A stretch of 64,000 bases of DNA from Roseibium sp. (GCA_017643925.1 JAEPML010000002.1:62001-126000); one strand, 5' to 3'. Positions 18,179-27,089 are shown, numbered from the stretch's first letter. Notes: a model not told the origin generated them from the sequence alone. Numbers and translations are program-made.

Positions 18179-18372
18179 AGACTCTCCTACAATTCAAGGA
18201 CAGCATCGCGCGGTATGGTTAATTGAGCGTGAATGGCCGAAAGACTATGATCGGGCGAATGCGAGAGCACACAATATTATAATTAACGCAAATCCCGGTC
18301 AGATTGCAGGGGCTTTAACCGATCGCTTACCCTAATTCGACATAGTTTGTCGGGAATTTGGAGTTTCTGACA
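18179..18372. promoter_or_regulatory. Divergent control region of the exopolysaccharide export genes
   Basis: The 194 bases between the Wza-like and Wzc-like genes include an AT-rich core (ACACAATATTATAATTAACG, about 18269-18288), the most AT-rich point in this locus. It is a good candidate for divergent promoters or for a nucleoid-protein/MucR-type site. I see no perfect operator repeat. Confidence 0.4.
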
Positions 18373-20844
18373 ATGAATGCTGAGCGGCAGACACTTTCCG
18401 ACGACGATATGGCGCTGGACCTTGGCGGTCTGTTGCGGGCGATTGGCCGTTCCCTGAGGTGGCTCTTACCGCTCACCCTGAGCGTGACGATTGTTGTCTT
18501 TCTGGGACTTCAGTTCGTGGCACCCAAATACAAGGGTGAAGCCAGAATCCTGATTGAAAGCACCGACAACAAGTTTCCGGGCGCCTCCAGGGATGTTGAA
18601 GAACAAAGGGCGCTTTTGGACAGTGAAGGCGTTGCCAGCCAGGTGCAGCTCTTGATGTCGACGGACCTGGCCCGCCGGGTTGCCAAGAAACTCGACCTGG
18701 CGTCCATCCCCGAATTTGATGCACAGGGCAACGGCTCGCTGCTCAAGAGCCTGTTTTCGATTGTCGGTGTCGGTGGCGACACAAATGGGAACAGTGCGGA
18801 AGAGCGCGTTCTCAAGCATTTTTACGAGAACCTGGACATCTACAGGGTTGAAGGCTCTCGCGTCATCGCCGTTGACTATTCTTCGGAAAGCCCGGTTCTG
18901 TCCGCGCGCGTGGCCAACACGATTCTGGACGAATATCTGGCGGTCCAGTCAAGCGCCAAGCGGGAAACCACCGAAATGGCATCTGCGGCGCTCGAGCCTC
19001 AGATTGTCGAACTGCGCAAGGAAGTGCAGGCGGCACGCAAGGCCGTCGCTGACTTTCGTGCAAGGGCAGACCTTCTGATCGGTGCTGACAATATCCCGCT
19101 GAACCAGCAACAGCTGGCGGAGACCAGCAGTGATTACTCCGCCGCGCAGGCGTCCAAGGCAGAGGCCCAGGCCAAGGCCGATCTTATCCGTGAATTGCTG
19201 AATTCCGGTGGGTCGCTTGAAACAGCAAGCGATGTTCTGAATTCCACACTGATCCAGCGCCTGCGTGAAAGACAGGTGGAGATACAGTCCAACATTGCCG
19301 AACTGTCCATCACCCTTTTGCCGGGTCACCCGCAGCTCAAGGCACTTCAGTCCCAGCTTGGCGACTATGATCGCCAGATCAGGGCCGAGGCTCGCAAGAT
19401 CCTGCAGGGACTGGAAAACGACGCCAAGGTTGCCAATCAGCAAGCCCTTGCGCTCGAGAGGCGGCTGCAGACACTCAAGACGGCTGCAGCAAAATCCAAC
19501 GCCGATCAGGCGCGCCTGAGCGAACTTGAGCGCGAGGCCAATGCCAAGGCTGCTCAACTCGACCAGCTGCTGCTCAGCTTTCAGGAAGCTGATTCCCGCC
19601 TGAGAGCACAGGTTCTGCCGGCCGATGCCCGGATCATCTCCAGGGCGAGCGTTCCGGTTGAGCCTTATTCGCCCAAGGTGATTCCGAGCACCATTATCGC
19701 AGCTCTCGTTACCTTCATTCTTGGCTGCACATTTGTTCTGATGCGTGAATTTCTGAGTGGCGGTGCTCTCTACCGGGTGAACGAGCCCGAGTTTCGCAAG
19801 CGCGATGTCGACATGGAACGGTCTCGCGACGATGCGTTTGACAGGGAACCTGCATCGGCGGACATGCCGCGCGAACGATTCAGGGGAACTGTTGAACCGG
19901 AAAGAAATGACGGCTTTGGCTGGGGAGCTGCTTACGGGCAAACCGTGGCCAGCTACAGCATGCAGCCCGGGCTCGGGCATGGCCGGTTTGACGACCGTCA
20001 GGCAGAACATGACCTGCCAGAGCCCGACGTTGTTGATGAGGAGTTTGAACCGGCAGTTGCCAAAATGGGCTCTGAACCGAAATCTGCAAGGTCACGGCAC
20101 GAGGACCTTGCGCAAACAAGCCTCGATTCGATTGTTCGTCGCAGCGCCGAGCGCGAACGGGCAAGGTTTGACCGCGAAACGTCCCCCGACTGGGCTGGCA
20201 ATTCGGAAAATGACGACATCGCGGAGGCGCGGATCCCGGCAGATGTGCCACCGCCCGAAGACATCCCGGTCCTGCCAACGACCTATGCCGACGACGTCGA
20301 GGCCGCCGGCCGGATCGTGGTCCTGAGTGTCGATGACGAGGCCCTGTCCCACGAACTGGCATTTGACCTGGGCCGCAAGGCGGCAGCCACGGGAACGTCC
20401 TCACTCATCATGGAGGTCTTTCCGGAGCATTCCGACAAGAAGGCAGCGGAAGGCTTTTCGGACATCGTCTCCGGGCACGCGCCATTTGCAAAGGTCGTCT
20501 ACAGGGATGCCGGTTCAAAAGCCCATATCATTGAAGCCGGACGGGTAGAAATAACCGATGATATGGTCGATTCGGACCGTTTCAAACTGGCTCTCGATGC
20601 TATCCGCTCAACCTATCAGGCCGTGGTTGTTGACCTGGGAGCAATTGACGGAACGCTGGCGAGCGCGCGCATGCTGAGTTTTGCCGATCGGGTTCTCATC
20701 GCCGCAAGTGCGCCGGACCATGGTCATGAGCTGCAAAGCGCTGCAAACCTGCTGGCCCACAACACTGGTGCCAAGGTCGAGGTGGTCATCTCTGGCGGCA
20801 GGGGACCGGGACCGCGCCGTAATGGCGACGGACACGCTGCCTGA
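18373..20844 (+). CDS. Wzc/ExoP-like polysaccharide co-polymerase with degenerate kinase domain
   Basis: About 823 residues from ATG 18373 (GGAG 9 bases upstream; TTG 18358 is the alternative). Seen: Wzz domain with first membrane helix at about 30-50 (LLPLTLSVTIVVFLGLQF), long periplasmic coiled coil (about 190-400), PxxP-type segment PVEPYSPKVIPS and second helix (about 435-460), an acidic disordered cytoplasmic linker (about 465-640) and a Rossmann/MinD-like C-terminal domain (about 645-815). That last domain lacks a Walker A motif, since VLSVDDEALSHE sits where GxxxGKS/T is expected, and there is no C-terminal tyrosine cluster. It is probably a chain-length co-polymerase that does not phosphorylate tyrosine. 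Confidence 0.9.
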   Translation: MNAERQTLSDDDMALDLGGLLRAIGRSLRWLLPLTLSVTIVVFLGLQFVAPKYKGEARILIESTDNKFPGASRDVEEQRALLDSEGVASQVQLLMSTDLARRVAKKLDLASIPEFDAQGNGSLLKSLFSIVGVGGDTNGNSAEERVLKHFYENLDIYRVEGSRVIAVDYSSESPVLSARVANTILDEYLAVQSSAKRETTEMASAALEPQIVELRKEVQAARKAVADFRARADLLIGADNIPLNQQQLAETSSDYSAAQASKAEAQAKADLIRELLNSGGSLETASDVLNSTLIQRLRERQVEIQSNIAELSITLLPGHPQLKALQSQLGDYDRQIRAEARKILQGLENDAKVANQQALALERRLQTLKTAAAKSNADQARLSELEREANAKAAQLDQLLLSFQEADSRLRAQVLPADARIISRASVPVEPYSPKVIPSTIIAALVTFILGCTFVLMREFLSGGALYRVNEPEFRKRDVDMERSRDDAFDREPASADMPRERFRGTVEPERNDGFGWGAAYGQTVASYSMQPGLGHGRFDDRQAEHDLPEPDVVDEEFEPAVAKMGSEPKSARSRHEDLAQTSLDSIVRRSAERERARFDRETSPDWAGNSENDDIAEARIPADVPPPEDIPVLPTTYADDVEAAGRIVVLSVDDEALSHELAFDLGRKAAATGTSSLIMEVFPEHSDKKAAEGFSDIVSGHAPFAKVVYRDAGSKAHIIEAGRVEITDDMVDSDRFKLALDAIRSTYQAVVVDLGAIDGTLASARMLSFADRVLIAASAPDHGHELQSAANLLAHNTGAKVEVVISGGRGPGPRRNGDGHAA

Positions 20845-20872
20845 AACGATCCTGTTTCATTCAGGAGAGAAT

Positions 20873-22054
20873 CTAGTCGCTCTTGTGTGCTGACGCCCCA
20901 AGGCCGGCCTTGATCTTGCGCAGCTTGCGCACCAGTGGCCAAAGCAGTTTCGAATTGCGAATTGCTGTCTTGACGCCAGACCGTAAAGCGTAAAGGTGCT
21001 CGATGACGCGCCCTTTCGCTGAAAATGCCAGTCGGCTGTCCTTGAGCGGCACCGGGTCGGCCCAGGCAGTCTTGTATCTTTCTTCGCCAAGCCCGAGGTC
21101 CAGAAGCTTGATGTCCTGCCTTGCGCAGGCATTTTCGATGATTTCCTTGATCAGCACCAGACCGGGGCTGTTGGGCAGCATGTCGTCATGGGCGACTGAG
21201 TTGCTGTAGGCAAATATGGTGTCGGCGTTTTCAACACAGAGGTAAGTCGATCTGATCGCACCGGCCACTTCCAGGTACCAAAGGTCAATGAACCTCTTTT
21301 CTGGATCTTCCCCTACAGCGCCAAGGCCAAGAAGCCTTGAAAGGAAGTCTCTCGCCGCAGGCTCGGAGAATGCATTCGGGATGCCGGCTTCGACTGCCCG
21401 CCTGGACCTTTGCTCGAGGAACGCCTCGAAACCCTTGCGCAGGTCTTCTTCTGAACTTGCCTGAACGACACGATAGCCATCGGCGGATTGCAGATGCCGT
21501 TGCTTGCGCGTCAGGTTCTTGCGCGACGACTTGCTGTGCGTCTCCCGGAACAGCTGGTCGAAATCCGAGGCAAGGACACGTGTGAAAATCGGACTTGGGC
21601 TGGGTGTCGCTCCGGCAAGCACCAGTGGATGAAGCCGCGTGTGCCAGGTTTCGGGAACATTCTGAAGCAGAACGAGATCAGCCCTGGCCTTGCGACCAAT
21701 ATCTTCAAGCAGCACCGTGATCTGGTTCTGCGCGACAGTCTCATAATAGTCGGCATCCCAGATGCCTGTATTCTGGTTGCCATTCTGGTGACCGAGAAAC
21801 TCCAGCGTCGTGACACCGGAGTTTTTCTGTTTTGCAAGCGGCAGAACCAACACGCTTTTTTCGTCCGTCCGTGCAACGGCAATCAAGGGTTCAATGTCGA
21901 GCTTGCACCCAATGGTTTCGTACCACGCATTTAGCCAATCGAAGGATTGGTAAGGATTGCCATGTGTTGCATTGTTCAACTGTCGCCAATCGTGTTCAGC
22001 CTCTTGAAGGCTGGTATGGAGCATCAACCGAATTTCGGGGATGAATTGCGTCAT
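20873..22054 (-). CDS. BcsL/CelD-like GNAT acetyltransferase
   Basis: A 393-residue cytoplasmic protein with two FemAB/GNAT-like halves. The N-terminus reads WRQLNNATHGNPYQSFDWLNAWYE, the marker of the BcsL/CelD acetyltransferase family found in exopolysaccharide and cellulose loci; the C-terminal half contains the LLDLGLGEERYKTAWAD segment with the conserved Y-K. It probably acetylates a sugar or lipid-linked precursor of the locus. Transcribed convergently with the Wzc-like gene and divergently from the deacetylase. Confidence 0.88.
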   Translation of the reverse strand: MTQFIPEIRLMLHTSLQEAEHDWRQLNNATHGNPYQSFDWLNAWYETIGCKLDIEPLIAVARTDEKSVLVLPLAKQKNSGVTTLEFLGHQNGNQNTGIWDADYYETVAQNQITVLLEDIGRKARADLVLLQNVPETWHTRLHPLVLAGATPSPSPIFTRVLASDFDQLFRETHSKSSRKNLTRKQRHLQSADGYRVVQASSEEDLRKGFEAFLEQRSRRAVEAGIPNAFSEPAARDFLSRLLGLGAVGEDPEKRFIDLWYLEVAGAIRSTYLCVENADTIFAYSNSVAHDDMLPNSPGLVLIKEIIENACARQDIKLLDLGLGEERYKTAWADPVPLKDSRLAFSAKGRVIEHLYALRSGVKTAIRNSKLLWPLVRKLRKIKAGLGASAHKSD

Positions 22055-22245
22055 GGCGTGATCAGTGTCTCGTTTCTTTCAGGCCGAAGTGAATTGGAAA
22101 GGGCGGGTAAACCATTTTGACAAACAATTGGGTCAAGCTACGCGCTGTGGTGGAAGAACTGAATTTCTCTCGCTAGATTTAGCAATATTTATTAAAGAAA
22201 CCGTGCCTTACTGGTACTTTCTTCAAGGGTAGGCATTGCAGCCAA
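22055..22245. promoter_or_regulatory. Divergent promoter region with a TTGAC/GTCAA inverted repeat
   Basis: Between the acetyltransferase and deacetylase genes. TTGAC (22117-22121) and GTCAA (22132-22136) form an inverted repeat separated by 10 bases and could be an operator. The right side is AT-rich (AATATTTATTAAAGAAA, about 22182-22199). No gene seen. Confidence 0.35.
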
Positions 22246-23346
22246 ATGGGCATTCGGCAAAAAGCGGTTACAAGGGCGTTCAGAGTTCTAAAAGGAACTG
22301 GAATCGGTCGCGTTCTGGCCCCGATAACGCAGGGCTGTGGCGCCGTTTTCATGATGCACCACGTCCGCCCGGGGCGCACAGACGAGTTTCAGCCCAACAG
22401 GCATCTTGAAATCACACCTGAATTTCTCCGCATGGCGGTTGAGCGCATCCGTGCCAACGGCTACGAGATCATTGCCATGGACGAAGCCGTTGATCTTCTG
22501 AAGTCCGGTTATGGCAACCACAGATACGCTGTGCTGACATTTGACGACGGCTACAAGGACAATCTGGAGATTGCCTATCCAATCCTGAAAGAACTGAACG
22601 CCCCGTTCACCGTTTTCATCACCTCCGGCCTTGTCGACCGGACAAGTGAACTCTGGTGGCTCGCGCTTGAGCGCATCATTGCCGAGAACGACGAGGTCGT
22701 GTTCACGCAGGCCGGGGAAGAAAGTGGCATTCCTTGCCGGACGGTTGAAGAAAAAAGCGCCTGTTTCGGCAAGATTGTCGATCACCTGACGCTTGAGGTT
22801 GGAGAACTGGACCAGCGCAAGATCATCCGGGCGCTCGCGGGGATTTACGGAATCGATCTGGAGGCCTTGGCCAGCGAAATGGTGATGAGCTGGGACGAAA
22901 TCCGGCAACTGGCTTCCGATCCGCTGGTGACGATTGGGGCCCACACACACGATCACTTTGCCATGGCGCGCCTGGAAACATCCGGCGCGCGCGCCGACGT
23001 TCTGAAAGGCATGGAACGACTGGAGCAGGAGCTCGGCCAGAGGCCGAAGCATTTTGCCTATCCATATGGCAAGTCGCATGCGGTCAGCCTGCGGGACGCG
23101 GAGTTGTTGCGCGAGATCGGCTTCGCATCATCGGTAACGACACTTCCGGGTGTCTTGCAATCGGCCAATGCCCGCGATCCGATGATGCTGCCGCGCGTGT
23201 CGCTCAATGGCAGGTTTCAGGATCCGGCTGTCGTTGACCAGTATCTGACCGGCGCACCTTTTGCGCTCTACCGTGCGGCCAGATGGGCGGCATCGGGCTT
23301 TGGACTCAGGTCCGGTTTTTCCCGCCTCTTTCCATCCACCAGATGA
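22246..23346 (+). CDS. Polysaccharide deacetylase family protein (NodB domain)
   Basis: A 366-residue carbohydrate esterase 4-type protein. Motif 1 is LTFDDGYKDN with the metal-binding Asp100/Asp101, and motif 2 GAHTHDHFAM supplies the two histidines. The later YPYGKSH region matches the family. It has no signal peptide, so it may act on cytoplasmic or lipid-linked sugars, as in several exopolysaccharide loci. It opposes the neighbouring BcsL-like acetyltransferase, and the pair could tune acetylation. Its 3' end overlaps the DUF2842 gene by 41 bases tail to tail. Confidence 0.92.
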   Translation: MGIRQKAVTRAFRVLKGTGIGRVLAPITQGCGAVFMMHHVRPGRTDEFQPNRHLEITPEFLRMAVERIRANGYEIIAMDEAVDLLKSGYGNHRYAVLTFDDGYKDNLEIAYPILKELNAPFTVFITSGLVDRTSELWWLALERIIAENDEVVFTQAGEESGIPCRTVEEKSACFGKIVDHLTLEVGELDQRKIIRALAGIYGIDLEALASEMVMSWDEIRQLASDPLVTIGAHTHDHFAMARLETSGARADVLKGMERLEQELGQRPKHFAYPYGKSHAVSLRDAELLREIGFASSVTTLPGVLQSANARDPMMLPRVSLNGRFQDPAVVDQYLTGAPFALYRAARWAASGFGLRSGFSRLFPSTR

Positions 23347-23521
23347 TGGCACCCGCCGGTATGACCCAGACCAGGCCGGCGACTGCAAAATACGCAAACC
23401 TCACCAGCGTCGAAGACTGCTGCAACGTCATGTCGCCAATCACCATCGCGGTAAACGCGTAGACGACAACGAAGATGACCAGCAGCACCATGCCGACAAA
23501 TTTGCGAAAGGATGGAACCAT
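23306..23521 (-). CDS. DUF2842 small membrane protein
   Basis: A 71-residue protein with two membrane helices: FVGMVLLVIFVVVYAFTAMV and a second one in AYFAVAGLVWVIPAGAII, ending WMERG, matching the alphaproteobacterial DUF2842 family. Start is ATG 23521; the upstream extension has no family similarity. Function unknown; the family often lies next to heme A synthase (ctaA), as here. It overlaps the deacetylase stop by 41 bases on the opposite strand. Confidence 0.88.
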   Translation of the reverse strand: MVPSFRKFVGMVLLVIFVVVYAFTAMVIGDMTLQQSSTLVRFAYFAVAGLVWVIPAGAIIWWMERGGKNRT

Positions 23522-23671
23522 GGGGTGAGGGTCCTGTCTAAAATGATGACCGATACTGTTTGAGGGACCTTTTGCCGCAAATGCAGCTTGCTCCCTTGCC
23601 GTTGTGATCCTGCACCTATATCTCCGCAAGCCAAACGTCAATTGTGATTGAAGTGTGGCTGGAACAGGTAG

Positions 23672-24772
23672 ATGACAACAGCTGAAGGCATTGCCACGGG
23701 AGAACAGGTTCACATGTTGCCGGCCAAACGGGAAAAGATTGAAAAAAGCCGCGTGATGATCCGCTGGTGGCTCTATTTTGTCTGCGCCCTGATCCTCGCA
23801 ATGGTCGTTGTTGGTGGCGCCACGCGCTTGACGGAATCAGGTCTTTCGATCACCGAGTGGAAGCCGATCCACGGTGTCATTCCGCCATTGTCAGAGGCGG
23901 AATGGGAGGAAGAGCTGGAGAAGTACCGGCAGATCCCCGAATACCAGTTGATCAACAAGGGCATGAGCCTGGAAGAGTTCAAGTTCATTTTCTGGTGGGA
24001 ATGGGCGCATCGCCTGCTGGGGCGGTTCATTGGCGTGGCATTTTTCGTGCCCATGGTTGCCTTCTGGGCTGCTGGTAGGATCGAACCGTGGCTAAAACCC
24101 AGATTGCTTGTCGGATTGGCCTTGGGAGGACTTCAGGGATTTGTGGGCTGGTGGATGGTCGCCTCGGGTCTGGTCGACAGGGTGGATGTCAGCCAGTATC
24201 GGCTGGCGACGCACCTGACACTTGCCCTGGTGATCTTCGCCTATCTGTACTGGATTGCCCGGCGCCTTGCCCCGCTGAATGCGCCAGAACCAAGCGAGCA
24301 GGGCAGCCTGCGGCTCCTGGGTCAGGTCGTTCTTGGGCTGGTTTTCCTGCAGATCTTTCTTGGAGGGCTTGTTGCTGGGCTCAACGCCGGTCTGACCTTC
24401 AACACCTGGCCCTACATGGACGGGCAGATCATCCCCGGTGGTCTGTTGGTCATGCAGCCGGTCTGGTTGAACTTCTTCGAAAACGTGATGACCGTGCAGT
24501 TTCAGCACCGCATGACTGCGTATTTGCTTGTTCTGGCAGGGCTGGTCCTGACGTATCTGACGTTCAAGATAGCGACCCGCAGTGAATTGAGGCGTTCAGC
24601 GGCTCACGTTGGTGCCTTCATCGGGTTGCAGGCCGTGTTCGGCATTCTGACACTTGTCTGGCACGTACCCTTGTCGATGGCGCTGGTACATCAGGGGTTT
24701 GCCGTTATCGTCCTGGCCGCATGTGTGGACTATCTGGCCAAGATAAAGGGCGCTTACCCGATCAGGACCTGA
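23672..24772 (+). CDS. ctaA: Heme A synthase (COX15/CtaA type)
   Basis: A 366-residue membrane enzyme that oxidises the C8 methyl of heme O to form heme A for aa3-type cytochrome oxidase. About eight hydrophobic helices and conserved heme-ligand histidines are visible in WWEWAHRLLGR, RLATHLTLAL, VQFQHRMTAY and MALVHQGFAV. The GGATRLTESGLSITEWKP signature near the first helix is typical of the alphaproteobacterial/mitochondrial class. Start may be ATG 23672 or an internal ATG at 23714; both precede the first helix. The cox operon itself is not in the window. Confidence 0.96.
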   Translation: MTTAEGIATGEQVHMLPAKREKIEKSRVMIRWWLYFVCALILAMVVVGGATRLTESGLSITEWKPIHGVIPPLSEAEWEEELEKYRQIPEYQLINKGMSLEEFKFIFWWEWAHRLLGRFIGVAFFVPMVAFWAAGRIEPWLKPRLLVGLALGGLQGFVGWWMVASGLVDRVDVSQYRLATHLTLALVIFAYLYWIARRLAPLNAPEPSEQGSLRLLGQVVLGLVFLQIFLGGLVAGLNAGLTFNTWPYMDGQIIPGGLLVMQPVWLNFFENVMTVQFQHRMTAYLLVLAGLVLTYLTFKIATRSELRRSAAHVGAFIGLQAVFGILTLVWHVPLSMALVHQGFAVIVLAACVDYLAKIKGAYPIRT

Positions 24773-24774
24773 AA

Positions 24775-24970
24775 AAAGCCTGCTCATGAGCGGGTCTGTC
24801 CGCCTTCTGACAAGGCTCACAGCTTACTCTGCTGTCCCGGCCTCTGAGCCGGGACCACACCTGGTCATCTTAAGTCATGAAGGTTCTATGCCTGGCCTTT
24901 GGACGTGCAGGGTCCCGGATCGCCGGTTCACTTCGTCCGGGACAGTATCAATGAGGCTGTCAACAAGCTG
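24775..24970. repeat. Palindromic repeat block inserted between two copies of a terminator arm
   Basis: A block bounded by near-identical copies of AAAAGCC(T/C)GCTCATGAGCGGG (about 24777-24796 and 24973-24992). Inside it are two palindromes: GTCCCGGC...GCCGGGAC at 24834-24855 and GTCCCGGA...TCCGGGAC at 24912-24943. They resemble the repeat at 28817. This looks like a REP/MITE-like insertion or duplication within the ctaA/metY intergenic terminator. Confidence 0.5.
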
Positions 24971-24998
24971 AAAAGCCCGCTCATGAGCGGGCTTTTTT
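24971..24998. terminator. Bidirectional terminator between ctaA and metY
   Basis: The sequence forms an almost perfect palindrome, AAAAGCCCGCTCATGAGCGGGC with TTTTTTT after it, and A-residues before it serve as a T-run on the reverse strand. It should end both ctaA and metY transcripts, which converge here. Confidence 0.85.
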
Positions 24999-25014
24999 TG
25001 ATTGATCCCGGAGA

Positions 25015-26295
25015 TCAGGCGGTGAGGGCCTGTTCCAGATCGGCAATGATGTCGTCGACGTCTTCAAGACCCACGGAAACGCGCACCACATCAGGGCCGG
25101 CACCTGCTGCCGCCTTTTGCTCGTCGGACAGCTGGCGGTGGGTCGTGGAGGCCGGGTGGATGATCAGGCTGCGCGTGTCGCCGATATTGGCAAGGTGCGA
25201 GAACAGCTCGACCTTGGAGACGAGGTTCACGCCTGCATCATATCCGCCTTCAACACCAAAGGTGAAAACGGCACCGGCACCCTTCGGCATGTATTTCTGC
25301 TGCAGGGCATGGTGCGAGTCTTCCGGAAGGGCCGCGTAGGACACCCACTTGACCTTGTCGTGACCGGACAAGTGCAGCGCGACTTTCTTCGCGTTGTCCG
25401 AATGACGTTGCATTCGCAGCGGCAACGTCTCGATGCCCGTCAGGATCATGAACGAATTGAACGGCGAAATTGCAGGGCCGAGATCCCGAAGACCGAGCAC
25501 ACGGCAGGCAATCGCAAAGGCGAAATTGCCGAATGTCTCGTGCAAGACAACGCCTTGGTATTCAGGGCGGGGTTCGGACAGGAGCGGGTATCTGCCACCG
25601 GCAGACCAATCGAAGGAACCACCGTCGACGATGACGCCACCCATGGAATTGCCGTGGCCGCCCATGAACTTGGTCAGAGAGTGCAGAACAATGTCGGCAC
25701 CATGCTCGATCGGGCGGCACAGGTAAGGTGTTGCCATCGTGTTGTCGACAACCAGCGGAATGCCTTTTGCCTTGGCGAGCGCGGAAATCGCCTCGATGTC
25801 GACAACGATGCCGCCCGGATTTGCCAGGCTCTCGATGAAGATGGCCTTGGTGTTGTCGTCGATGGCCGCTTCGAAGGAATTCAGGTCAGCCGGATCCGCC
25901 CATTTCACGCCCCAGCCGAAGCTTTTGAAGGAGTGGTTGAGCTGGTTGATCGAACCACCATAAAGCTTGTTTGCTGCTACGATATTGTCGCCGGGCTGCA
26001 TCAGCGTATGGAAGCAGAGCAACTGCGCGGAATGGCCTGAGGCAACCGCAAGGGCAGCCGTGCCACCTTCCAGAGCAGCAACCCGTTCTTCAAGCACTGC
26101 CGTGGTCGGGTTGGTAATGCGGGTATAGATGTTGCCGAAGGCCTGCAGACCGAAAAGGGAGGCGGCATGGTCGACATCGTCAAATACGAAGGACGTCGTC
26201 TGGTAAATCGGAGTTGCTCTGGCACCCGTCGACGGATCGGGCGCTGCGCCAGCGTGAATGGCAAGGGTGGAAAAACCCGGAATATTTTCGCTCAT
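25015..26295 (-). CDS. metY: O-acetylhomoserine sulfhydrylase / aminocarboxypropyltransferase
   Basis: A 426-residue PLP enzyme of the Cys/Met metabolism family that makes homocysteine from O-acetylhomoserine and sulfide. The N-terminus [19 protein letters not shown] and [20 protein letters not shown] are typical; the PLP lysine lies in [11 protein letters not shown]. Start is ATG 26295 because GGGAGG lies 7 bases upstream; a longer frame has no support. The ribosome-binding site is part of a long inverted repeat (26299-26353), which suggests control of translation. It is transcribed alone. Confidence 0.96.
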   Translation of the reverse strand: MSENIPGFSTLAIHAGAAPDPSTGARATPIYQTTSFVFDDVDHAASLFGLQAFGNIYTRITNPTTAVLEERVAALEGGTAALAVASGHSAQLLCFHTLMQPGDNIVAANKLYGGSINQLNHSFKSFGWGVKWADPADLNSFEAAIDDNTKAIFIESLANPGGIVVDIEAISALAKAKGIPLVVDNTMATPYLCRPIEHGADIVLHSLTKFMGGHGNSMGGVIVDGGSFDWSAGGRYPLLSEPRPEYQGVVLHETFGNFAFAIACRVLGLRDLGPAISPFNSFMILTGIETLPLRMQRHSDNAKKVALHLSGHDKVKWVSYAALPEDSHHALQQKYMPKGAGAVFTFGVEGGYDAGVNLVSKVELFSHLANIGDTRSLIIHPASTTHRQLSDEQKAAAGAGPDVVRVSVGLEDVDDIIADLEQALTA

Positions 26296-26298
26296 TAA

Positions 26299-26353
26299 TT
26301 GACCTCCCTGTTGGAATTGCGGCCAGTTTGAACGATGCAACGGGGGAGGTCAA
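26299..26353 (-). promoter_or_regulatory. Leader hairpin sequestering the metY ribosome-binding site
   Basis: On the reverse strand TTGACCTCCC (26353-26344) is perfectly complementary to GGGAGGTCAA (26308-26299), which contains the Shine-Dalgarno sequence of metY. A second pairing, GTTG/CAAC (26341-26338 with 26313-26310), extends the stem, leaving a loop of about 24 nucleotides. In the folded form the ribosome-binding site is closed. I could not match it to known SAM riboswitch consensus. It could also be a DNA operator. Confidence 0.6.
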
Positions 26354-26465
26354 AGAAGGATTTTCCGGATTTTCGCCGGAATGGAAAAAAGATGAATATC
26401 AACGGGTTAAACTGATCCGTACGGTTAGGGTGAAGCCCCTCCCGCCGAGTGTTGGAGCAAGACCT
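26354..26465. promoter_or_regulatory. Upstream part of the metY leader and promoter
   Basis: About 110 bases between the metY hairpin and a small membrane protein gene on the same strand. Holds the sequence in which a metY promoter must lie if metY is not co-transcribed with 26466-26591. No clear core promoter seen. Confidence 0.3.
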
Positions 26466-26591
26466 TTATCGATCCGTCATTTTATTCTTGTCGTCCACCT
26501 TCAAAAGCACGCACAAGCCGAACACGAGTACAGAAGCGGCGACCGGTAATATCAGGGTCATCAAAAAAGGGTTGCTGACGACAAAAAGCAT
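26466..26591 (-). CDS. Small single-pass membrane protein, 41 residues
   Basis: A reverse-strand frame encoding MLFVVSNPFLMTLILPVAAS... with one strong membrane helix (about residues 9-30, ending FGLCVLL) and a short charged tail KVDDKNKMTDR. GGAG lies 6 bases before the ATG at 26591; another ATG 6 bases upstream is too close to it. Too short for most gene finders. It lies upstream of metY on the same strand. No family recognised. Confidence 0.5.
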   Translation of the reverse strand: MLFVVSNPFLMTLILPVAASVLVFGLCVLLKVDDKNKMTDR

Positions 26592-26601
26592 GTTCATCTC
26601 C

Positions 26602-26897
26602 AGAATTTCCAGATTCCGCAATCAGCGCCAGTGTAGGGGGGAAGAATGGAGTGAATAGAAACAAGTTCAGGCATATTCGCAGAAAGTTCTACGAAACATC
26701 GTCTAAATTCCGATTGAAATTTTACTGAAAACTGAGAAGTGATTGTTTTTTAAACACTTCGGCGAAGCCCGGTACTTCAAGATCTGCTGTGAGACTTTTT
26801 CAACAGGCGGATAAATTGGAGTCGATTGCCCCGGGTGTTTCCCGAGTTTCCGGGTGAGACGGAAGGTGTCGATAACCAGTTTGCTCGTATTGGCCGA
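26602..26897. other. Intergenic region, nothing recognised
   Basis: About 300 bases between two small reverse-strand membrane protein genes. An AT-rich stretch at about 26700-26760 (TTCCGATTGAAATTTTACTG and following) may contain the promoter of 26466-26591. No gene or repeat seen. Confidence 0.3.
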
Positions 26898-27089
26898 TCA
26901 AGATGCCTTTTCGGGGAAGGACTTGGAGAGACGCCTGCCGGGATCCCGCGACCAGCTCTCGTCCCGAACGGCGAATGGCGAACCGGGCCCGGCCTTGTGA
27001 ACAACCAGAAAAAGCAAAAGGGAAACCGCAAAGGCCAGCCCGGCCAGAACCCATTCAACCGCGGTAAATAACGTCGGATCCTGCACCAT
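26898..27089 (-). CDS. Small membrane protein, 63 residues
   Basis: Begins MVQDPTLFTAVEWVLAGLAF with a single helix to about residue 29 (VSLLLFLVVHK) and a polar, basic C-terminus (RDPGRRLSKSF). An AGGA-type ribosome-binding site precedes the ATG at 27089; a longer frame from 27122 has none. No family recognised. Its arrangement, short periplasmic N-terminus, one helix and basic tail, recalls accessory subunits, but that is only a shape. Confidence 0.5.
   Translation of the reverse strand: MVQDPTLFTAVEWVLAGLAFAVSLLLFLVVHKAGPGSPFAVRDESWSRDPGRRLSKSFPEKAS

Noticed and set aside
26299..26460. SAM-II or SAM/SAH riboswitch upstream of metY
   Set aside because: The leader has a strong hairpin at the ribosome-binding site but lacks the GCTAAA-type and other conserved loops of these riboswitches as I know them; reported only as an unassigned regulatory hairpin.
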